Below are positions 16,801-22,153 of a stretch of DNA of 22,153 nt, piece by piece (position 1 is the stretch's first letter; every line of letters starts with the position of its first letter). The DNA lies in the NCBI GenBank assembly GCA_003511885.1, contig DOIX01000159.1, positions 1 to 22,153 on the forward strand, written 5' to 3'. The notes under the pieces are model-generated. The model was not told where the DNA came from. It saw only the letters and a program-made list of their open reading frames with translations, and did not search any database. A program made the position numbers and the translations under genes. Origin of the DNA: Cyanobacteria bacterium UBA11153. Lineage in GTDB: Bacteria > Cyanobacteriota > Cyanobacteriia > Cyanobacteriales > Coleofasciculaceae.

Positions 16801-16889
16801 TATGTAACGCAAGTTGCTAGTTTCCGATTAAGGGGGATAATGGGGGATCCAAAATGCTTAACCCTATCAGGAGCAACTTGAGTTATATA
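16801..16889. mobile_element. Candidate 89-bp MITE
   Basis: Terminal inverted repeats of 18 bases, TATGTAACGCAAGTTGCT at 16801-16818 and the complement of TATATAACTCAAGTTGCT at 16872-16889, match at 16 of 18 positions. The interior is too short to code. It ends 32 bases before the DUF4112 start. A TATACT (16886-16891) at its right edge could act as a -10 for that gene. Confidence 0.55.
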
Positions 16890-16921
16890 CTAACAATATC
16901 CTAAGATAGGGAGATAAGTGG

Positions 16922-17398
16922 ATGACGATTGACAATTCAAAACTCTCGAAAGTCCAGCGGTTACGGCAGTTGAGCGATTTGCTGGATAATGCGATCCCAA
17001 TTCCGGGAACGTCTTTACGGTTTGGACTAGATCCGATTTTGGGATTATTTCCAGGTGTGGGTGATTTTTTAACTACTGCTGTTTCTGCTTATATTGTGGT
17101 GGAAGCGGCAAAAATGGGGATATCGCGAAATATTTTGCTACAGATGGTAGTAAATATTATTTTAGATATGGTGGTGGGCACTGTCCCCGTAGTGGGGGAT
17201 GTAGCTGATGTCGCGTGGAAAGCGAATACGAAAAATATCGGGCTATTGGAAGAACATTTTAAGGTTTCTCAGTCATCTGAAAAGACGGATTGGTGGTTTT
17301 TGGCTTGGATTTTAGGGGGATTGATTGTATTTGCCATGATTGTGGGCGCGATCGCAGTTACAATTTTGAGAGGTTTACTATCTCTTATTCATGGCTAA
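16922..17398 (+). CDS. DUF4112 membrane protein
   Basis: A 158-residue protein of the DUF4112 family, function unknown. It shows the family hallmark in order: RLRQLSDLLDNAIPIPGTSLRFGLDPILGLFPGVGDFLTT is the N-terminal half (residues about 13-52). A hydrophobic helix follows, then NIILDMVVGTVPVVGDVADVAWKANTKNI (about 78-106). The C-terminus is a strong transmembrane helix (WWFLAWILGGLIVFAMIVGAIAVTIL). It therefore sits in the inner or thylakoid membrane. The start ATG follows AGGGAGATAAGTGG. A MITE-like element lies directly upstream. Confidence 0.9.
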   Translation: MTIDNSKLSKVQRLRQLSDLLDNAIPIPGTSLRFGLDPILGLFPGVGDFLTTAVSAYIVVEAAKMGISRNILLQMVVNIILDMVVGTVPVVGDVADVAWKANTKNIGLLEEHFKVSQSSEKTDWWFLAWILGGLIVFAMIVGAIAVTILRGLLSLIHG

Positions 17399-17448
17399 TT
17401 AATTTTCCGATTCCCATTTACCTCTACTATATAGGGTAACTGTAAATC

Positions 17449-17601
17449 ATGCAAATCGAGCGACTCAAGCCAAATGTTACTGTTACAGATTCTATTTTCA
17501 GCGAACCAGTACAAGTATTGATTGTCACCCAATTTGGTGAATCAGTTAAATTAATTGGTAAAGAGATTAGAGAAAATGATTCGGGATATGTATGCTCATA
17601 A
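17449..17601 (+). pseudogene. Short N-terminal gene remnant (50 aa)
   Basis: An ATG frame reading MQIERLKPNVTVTDSIF then EPVQVLIVTQFGESVKLIGK, closed after 50 codons. This pattern (LKPnxTV ... F.EPVxV ... GxSVKLIGKG) resembles the N-terminus of much larger cyanobacterial proteins I associate with helicase-like families. The homology would stop at about residue 38. A truncated remnant is likelier than a small gene. It runs into the region just before Uma2. Confidence 0.4.
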
Positions 17602-17729
17602 TTTCAGTGATACCGCGATCGCGAACCGGATTGTTGAGGAAGTGGATACTGAAAGGTTTCATTGGTGAAAATTTAGCATTATTACCTGAATCCCCAGGAA
17701 CTTTTAGCAGAATAAACGGAAACAAGATT

Positions 17730-18338
17730 ATGAAACTGGAAACTACTACTGTTGAAATCAAAACGATTAAAGCTTACTATACTCCAGAGGAATATTTACA
17801 ACTGGAGGAAAAAGCTGATGGTAAACATGAGTATCACAATGGAGAAATTATCCCAATGACTGGCGGCACTACCAATCACAATAAACTTGCAGGCAATTTC
17901 TATATTTGTTTGAGTTTAGCCTTAGACGAGCTAAAATACGAGGTTTATATTGGGGATGTTAAATTGTGGATACCACGCTATCAGGAATTTACCTATCCTG
18001 ATGTCATGGTAATTGAAGGGCAGCCTATTTATTACGGGACAAATACCACAACAGTGACAAATCCTCGGCTAATTGCTGAAGTTTTATCTAAATCTACTAA
18101 AGATTACGATCGCAGCGATAAATTTCTCTATTATCGTTCAATTCCCGAATTTCAAGAATATATTTTGATTGACCAAACTAGATATGCTGTAATGCAGTAT
18201 GTCAAGACTGGGGATAATAAATGGATTTTGACGGAGTATGAGGCGGAAAATGATAAGCTAATCCTTTCTTCAGTTAATGTGGAATTGTCTTTGAGTCAAT
18301 TGTATAAGAAGGTTAATTTTGCGGAAAGTGTGGAGTAG
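17730..18338 (+). CDS. Uma2-family (DUF820) putative restriction-type endonuclease
   Basis: A 202-residue protein of the Uma2 family, a PD-(D/E)XK nuclease fold hugely expanded in cyanobacteria with no settled function. Visible marks are YYTPEEYLQLEEKADGKHEY at the N-terminus, NHNKLAGN, Asp91 in TYPDVMVIEG, Glu117 in LIAEVLSKSTKDYDRSDK with Lys131, and the ending YRSIPEFQEYILID. These are the conserved core. ATG 17730 gives the usual family start. The frame is open upstream to 17592 and would add 46 residues of different character, which I take as chance or as residue of the broken gene before it. Single gene, + strand. Confidence 0.9.
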   Translation: MKLETTTVEIKTIKAYYTPEEYLQLEEKADGKHEYHNGEIIPMTGGTTNHNKLAGNFYICLSLALDELKYEVYIGDVKLWIPRYQEFTYPDVMVIEGQPIYYGTNTTTVTNPRLIAEVLSKSTKDYDRSDKFLYYRSIPEFQEYILIDQTRYAVMQYVKTGDNKWILTEYEAENDKLILSSVNVELSLSQLYKKVNFAESVE

Positions 18339-18413
18339 AAGAGATGTATTTTTATTCCTTATTCATAGATTGTATCAAATATGACTTAATCAGTCACACT
18401 ACTAATAGTGGAT

Positions 18414-18440
18414 GGTGCGTTAGATGGAGAATAACGCACC
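18414..18440. repeat. Perfect inverted repeat GGTGCGTTA / TAACGCACC
   Basis: Nine-base arms (18414-18422 and 18432-18440) with a nine-base loop, followed by CTAC. The GGTGCGTTA...TAACGCACCCTAC pattern is a recurrent bacterial spacer palindrome. It has no T-run. It lies 75 bases after the Uma2 stop, in the 210-base leader of the receptor gene. Confidence 0.65.
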
Positions 18441-18490
18441 CTACAGATAGATAGTTTGCGTAAGTTCTGTCAAAGCGACTTTCACATTTA

Positions 18491-18518
18491 TTGCTAAATT
18501 TTTATGCTTTGATATAAT
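18491..18518 (+). promoter_or_regulatory. Sigma-70-type promoter of the receptor gene
   Basis: TTGCTA (18491-18496), 16-base spacer, perfect TATAAT (18513-18518). Predicted transcription start is near 18525, about 25 bases before ATG 18549, so the leader would be very short. Confidence 0.5.
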
Positions 18519-18548
18519 TTATCATATTGTTGAGATAGCGAAGACAAG

Positions 18549-20834
18549 ATGTTTACCAGGAAAATTTGGATTTGGATAGTTTTTATCCTGTTTGAAGTGA
18601 TAGTTATCGTTAGTATTGGGGTTTTACAAGGACAAAGCCAAGATAGTATAACTATAGCATTGGCTGTTCCTTTAAGCAATGCGGGGGAAGCAACTGAAGA
18701 AGCAGGAAAGTCTATGTTGAGAGGGACACAACTTTATATAAACGAGGTAAATAATGCTGGAGGAATTGACGGAAAATCATTAAAGTTAGAAGTTTATGAC
18801 GATCATGGCAAAGTAGAAGTAGCTGAGGAGATAGCAAAAAAAATTGTGAAATCCAATGCGATTGCTGTCATTGGTCACTATTCTAGCAGCACATCCAAGG
18901 CAGCGGGAAAAATTTACCAAGCTGCAGGGATTCCTGCAATCAGTGGTTCCGCAACTGCTGATTCAGTAACTCTAGATAATGATTGGTATTTTCGGACAAT
19001 TTTTGCCGATAGTTACCAAGGTAAATTTATTGCTAATTATCTAAAACAAATTCTGAAGTATTCAAAAATTGCCCTCATCCATGGCTATGATGCTTATGGT
19101 TTAGGCTTAGGTCAAGCTATTGAAGCAGAATTCAAAAAATTGGGAGGAGAAATTATCTCTAAGTGGCAGTTACCAGAAAATCAAAGCCCAGTCACAGATA
19201 ATCTGATTATTCAAGAATTAAAAAAGCTCAAAGACAATGGAAAATCTCCACAAGCATTAGTTTTAGCTACTAATCGGGATCAAGTGATTAATTTGCTTGT
19301 CCAAATGAAAAGAGAAAATCTGAATTTTCCGTTATTTGGTGGTGATGATTTAGGCGACAAAGCTATTGCTAAAGTATTTGAAAATTTTCCAGAAGAGCGC
19401 GAAAACAAAGGATTTTTTACTAGAAATTTATCAGCTACAGTTCCACTTGTTTATGATGTTGCTAACGATCGCACTCAGGAATTTAGAAGAAAAATTCAAG
19501 ATCTTTATCAAGATACGCCAGGTTGGTCTGCTGCTACTTACTATGATGCCACTGTTCTAGTTGTGGAAGCGATAAATCGTACCCTATTGGCACAGAAAGA
19601 CTCACAGACACCACCTTTTACGGGCAAAAATATTAAACAAGATAGATACTTAATAAGAGAAGCTTTATTGAAGATTAATAGCCCAGAAACTGCTGTTCAA
19701 GGAACAAAGACATTTTACTTTAATTCAAGACGAAATGCTGTTGTACCTATTGCTGTAGGACGTTTTTATAAAGGGAATTTAGTTTCAGATTTTATTCAAC
19801 TACAAGCTATTTCGGATCTCAAATCAGTTAGGAATTTTCAGGAAGAAATAGCCAAGGAGAAAATTGTAAATATTGGGGAGCGGTTTTTTTACAAAACTAA
19901 TATTGTTTATGCAGGAATAGATCTCAATAAAATTAGCGATCTCGATGAAAAATCGTCAACATATTTAGTTGATTTTTACCTGTGGTTTAGGTATCAAGGT
20001 GATGTAGATGTAGATCAAATTGAGTTCATAAACTATGGTATAGCAAGGCTAGATTCCGGAGAAAAGTTAACCTTAGATGAGCCAATAAATGTCAAAAAAA
20101 ATCAGAGTGCTAATCTTAATGTATACCGGGTAAAGGCAGATTTCCATGAAGAATTTGACTTTCACGATTACCCTTTCGATAATCAGAGTCTATTTATAAA
20201 ATTTCGTCACTCTAACCTCACTAGAGACAAGCTGATTTATGCTATAGACTTGATAGGAATGCGCGATAGCTCTGTTAATAAAATATCTAAGCAGTGGCAA
20301 GAACAGGTTTTTGATGAAATCAGTTCTTGGCTTCCTGAAAAACTATCATTTTACCAAGATACTTTAATTAATGAGTCTACTTTAGGGGATCAGGATGCGA
20401 TTGAGACTAACTCAAAATTAGAATACTCGCAGTTTAATGTCAAGATCGATATTAAGCGAGATTTAATTAGATTTAGTATCAAAAATTTGTTGCCACTGTG
20501 GTTTTTTGTAGCTATAGCTTATGGATTATTATTTCTTCCATTCGAGAATATATCTGCCGAATTATTGAGCGGTTTGCTTTTAGCTATTGTCTTTTTTCAC
20601 TTGAGTTTGCTAGATGCCTTACCAGATGGAATTGGTTATGTCGTTGCTCTCGACTATGCCTTTTATTTGGTTTATTTACTAATAGCTTTAGAGTTAATAT
20701 TCGTGATCTTGGGAAATAACAATTCTTTCCAATCAAGTGAAACAAATCTTGCGGAATTAATCAAATTTTCTCGCATAAGTTTTCCTTTGATTTCCTTGAT
20801 AGGATCTTTACTATTGTATTGGCAATATTCTTAA
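18549..20834 (+). CDS. Periplasmic amino-acid-binding domain fused to a pentameric ligand-gated ion channel
   Basis: A 761-residue chimera. Residues 7-27 are an export/anchor helix. Residues 33-425 are a type I periplasmic binding protein of the LivJ kind: ITIALAVPLSNAGEATEEAG, GTQLYINEVNNAGGIDGKSL, GHYSSSTSKAAGKIYQAAGI, PAISGSATADS, IHGYDAYGLGLGQA. The serine cluster and SGSATADS are where amino acids bind in that family. Residues 440-638 form a beta-sandwich with the Pro-loop FDFHDYPFDNQSLFIKF (536-552), close to the GLIC channel's YPFDSQ. Then come four helices: M1 about 640-662 (KNLLPLWFF keeps the M1 proline), M2 about 669-690, M3 about 696-720 after the conserved LP (691-692), a short 20-residue loop, and M4 about 740-759. 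This is a complete channel subunit of the pLGIC/Cys-loop superfamily with no Cys-loop cysteines. It appears monocistronic. Automatic pipelines would likely call only the binding domain. Ligand and ion selectivity are unknown. Confidence 0.88.
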   Translation: MFTRKIWIWIVFILFEVIVIVSIGVLQGQSQDSITIALAVPLSNAGEATEEAGKSMLRGTQLYINEVNNAGGIDGKSLKLEVYDDHGKVEVAEEIAKKIVKSNAIAVIGHYSSSTSKAAGKIYQAAGIPAISGSATADSVTLDNDWYFRTIFADSYQGKFIANYLKQILKYSKIALIHGYDAYGLGLGQAIEAEFKKLGGEIISKWQLPENQSPVTDNLIIQELKKLKDNGKSPQALVLATNRDQVINLLVQMKRENLNFPLFGGDDLGDKAIAKVFENFPEERENKGFFTRNLSATVPLVYDVANDRTQEFRRKIQDLYQDTPGWSAATYYDATVLVVEAINRTLLAQKDSQTPPFTGKNIKQDRYLIREALLKINSPETAVQGTKTFYFNSRRNAVVPIAVGRFYKGNLVSDFIQLQAISDLKSVRNFQEEIAKEKIVNIGERFFYKTNIVYAGIDLNKISDLDEKSSTYLVDFYLWFRYQGDVDVDQIEFINYGIARLDSGEKLTLDEPINVKKNQSANLNVYRVKADFHEEFDFHDYPFDNQSLFIKFRHSNLTRDKLIYAIDLIGMRDSSVNKISKQWQEQVFDEISSWLPEKLSFYQDTLINESTLGDQDAIETNSKLEYSQFNVKIDIKRDLIRFSIKNLLPLWFFVAIAYGLLFLPFENISAELLSGLLLAIVFFHLSLLDALPDGIGYVVALDYAFYLVYLLIALELIFVILGNNNSFQSSETNLAELIKFSRISFPLISLIGSLLLYWQYS

Positions 20835-21046
20835 TACCTCCCCTGAATGAATCCCCTGTGATTCTAAGCTAACCGGGCGACGGCTTTTTCAGAATATACA
20901 ATACTCTTCTCTTAAATCCGACAAACCCCTCCCCAGCCCTCCCGGAAACGGAGAGCGAGCAAGATTTTTTCCCTCCGCATCGGGGGGGATTGAGGAGGAT
21001 GAATTTGACTTTTGCAAGAGGTCAAATTGAACTCCATAGCAAATTA
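20835..21046. other. Spacer with low-complexity GC-rich repeat
   Basis: No gene seen. About 20926-20998 is a C-rich then G-rich run (CCCCTCCCCAGCCCTCCC ... CGGGGGGGATTGAGGAGG). It shares the CCCCAGCCC and GAGCAAG words with the spacer at 10331-10445, so it is probably a relative of that repeat. No intrinsic terminator for the receptor gene is clear. Confidence 0.45.
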
Positions 21047-21136
21047 TACCATTTCCCAAAAGTAACTGGAGAGATGCAACGGCTTAAATAACCATATATC
21101 AAGGAATCAACCTTCAGCGATTTTCGAGAAATGGTA
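21047..21136. mobile_element. Candidate 90-bp MITE
   Basis: Ends TACCATTTC (21047-21055) and GAAATGGTA (21128-21136) are perfect inverted repeats. Extending inward, about 18 of the first 25 positions match. TTA flanks both sides (21044-21046 and 21137-21139), as expected for a short target duplication. No coding capacity. Confidence 0.55.
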
Positions 21137-21186
21137 TTATCAACTACCAACTATCAACTGATATGCCTTAATTTAGCAAGCCTCAA

Positions 21187-22071
21187 CTAATCACAACCTG
21201 CCTCAGATTTTGCCCCATTAGGTAAAATTACTCTACACAAATTAGCCCCGTTTAAATTAGCACCAACTGCATTAGTTAAATCTGCATCCGTGAGATTAGC
21301 CCCTCTGAAATCAGCATTGGCAAGATTCGCACCAACTAGCTTGACATTTCTTAAATCCGCAAAGATTAACTTAGCTTGGACAAAATTGGCATTGCTCAAA
21401 TCTGCTCCTGCCATTCTCGCCGCCGTAAAGTTACTTCCAACCAGACTAGCACCATTTAATTTAGCTCCATATAAGATAGAGTAAGAAGCAAAAGCACCGT
21501 CTAAATTAGCACCTGCTAAATTTGCTCCGCTCAGATTGGTATCATATAAACGAGTTCCCTGCAAATTAGCATTAGTCAAAATGGCTTTAGTTAAATTTGC
21601 ATAATCAAGTTTAGATTGACTAAAATTTGTTCCTGTTAAATTAGACGGAGTTTCACTTACAATCGCTTTTTCGACTAAGGTAGCGGGACTTAAATTAACT
21701 CCACTGAGATCCACTCCACTTAAATTTGCACCACTTAAATTTGCTGCCCTTAAATCGCAACCAGAAAAACTAGCTTGTTTTTCTGTTGGTAATCCATAGG
21801 ATTCTTCCTGACGAAATTCATAATTACTTCTTTGAGTTAAATTCCTACCCGAAGCTTCGGTTGCCCGCTGACATTGTTGGTTAAATTCTTGGAAAAAATT
21901 AGATCTAACTTGTGCTTGGGCTGGAAATGCGAAATATCCGGAAACGAGCGATCCAGAAACTATTACTGCACCAAGAGGATTTAATCTGGTTAGTAGTAAG
22001 CGCTTGAGCGCTAAAGCGCCTACTACTAACTGATTTTGGTGGCATACTGGGGAAAATGGTACGGTTTTCAT
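21187..22071 (-). CDS. Exported pentapeptide-repeat protein
   Basis: A 294-residue secreted or lumenal protein. The N-terminus is a long export signal with hydrophobic core LGAVIVSGSLVSGYFAFP and likely cleavage after AQA. After a linker with one cysteine pair candidate (QQCQRATEASG ... FSGCDLRA) come some 35 A(N/D)LxX pentapeptides. Examples are ANLSGANLSGVDLSGVNLS, ANLAGANLDGA, ADLSNANF and ANLTDADLTNA. Such repeats form a right-handed quadrilateral beta-helix; the partner is unknown. It ends ANLNGANLCRVILPNGAKSEAGCD, where two cysteines may close the coil. ATG at 22069-22071 is preferred over the in-frame TTG at 22084-22086. A 42-base palindrome lies within the signal region. No neighbour suggests a pathway. 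Confidence 0.88.
   Translation of the reverse strand: MKTVPFSPVCHQNQLVVGALALKRLLLTRLNPLGAVIVSGSLVSGYFAFPAQAQVRSNFFQEFNQQCQRATEASGRNLTQRSNYEFRQEESYGLPTEKQASFSGCDLRAANLSGANLSGVDLSGVNLSPATLVEKAIVSETPSNLTGTNFSQSKLDYANLTKAILTNANLQGTRLYDTNLSGANLAGANLDGAFASYSILYGAKLNGASLVGSNFTAARMAGADLSNANFVQAKLIFADLRNVKLVGANLANADFRGANLTDADLTNAVGANLNGANLCRVILPNGAKSEAGCD
21989..22030. repeat. 42-bp palindrome inside a signal-peptide coding region
   Basis: Arms GTTAGTAGTAAGCGCTT (21989-22005) and AAGCGCCTACTACTAAC (22014-22030) pair at 16 of 17 positions around an eight-base loop containing GAGCGCTA. The AGTAGTAAGCGCTT motif is a recurrent intergenic repeat type in cyanobacteria. Its length is exactly 14 codons, and it is read as LVVGALALKRLLLT. 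Confidence 0.8.
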
Positions 22072-22153
22072 GGCTTTCTCACCCAAGACGTTATTGATAC
22101 CAATTTTAGCGAAAATAAATAGAAGTTAGAGGTTATAGCAACCGCCACATCGG

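Noticed and set aside
18549..20834. ABC-transporter substrate-binding protein as full description
   Set aside because: It accounts only for residues 33-425; the rest is a four-helix channel subunit, and no permease or ATPase genes are adjacent.

Overview
The window looks like chromosomal DNA from a filamentous, Oscillatoriales-type cyanobacterium. The grounds are psbO (photosystem II manganese-stabilising protein), acsF (aerobic chlorophyll cyclase), HIP1 octamers GCGATCGC (for example 2668-2675), purine-rich heptamer repeats in the spacers, a PAS-rich hybrid kinase, a pentapeptide-repeat protein, Uma2 and DUF4112 proteins. Identification is from sequence reading only; no database search was run.

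Layout. 1-2881: psbO and acsF, both + strand, separated by two heptamer arrays in opposite orientation, with a clear intrinsic terminator after acsF. 3126-8291 (- strand): a 1721-residue membrane hybrid histidine kinase (Cache, HAMP, six PAS, HisKA, HATPase, REC). 8292-10313: a decayed partial copy of an exported-protein gene, the intact barrel-like gene, and a second exported protein. 10490-16100 (+ strand): a defence-like island. It holds a GNAT-PIN-PUA-like fusion protein, a small ASCH protein, and an McrB/McrC pair of the modified-DNA restriction type. 16223-18338: a coiled-coil protein (-), a DUF4112 membrane protein, a short gene remnant and a Uma2-family nuclease, with one MITE-like element. 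18549-20834: a large receptor-like protein. 21187-22071 (-): an exported pentapeptide-repeat protein whose signal-peptide region is crossed in frame by a 42-bp palindrome.

Two items stand out. First, the protein at 18549-20834 would probably be auto-annotated as an ABC-transporter substrate-binding protein. It is a periplasmic amino-acid-binding module joined to a complete pentameric ligand-gated ion channel (beta-sandwich with the YPFD Pro-loop, then four membrane helices). Second, the GNAT-PIN-PUA-like protein and its adjoining ASCH partner, next to McrBC, look like a conflict or RNA/DNA-modification cassette that I cannot match to a named system. Smaller observations are repeat biology: two candidate MITEs, a decayed gene duplicate with in-frame stops, and repeats that have become coding sequence.
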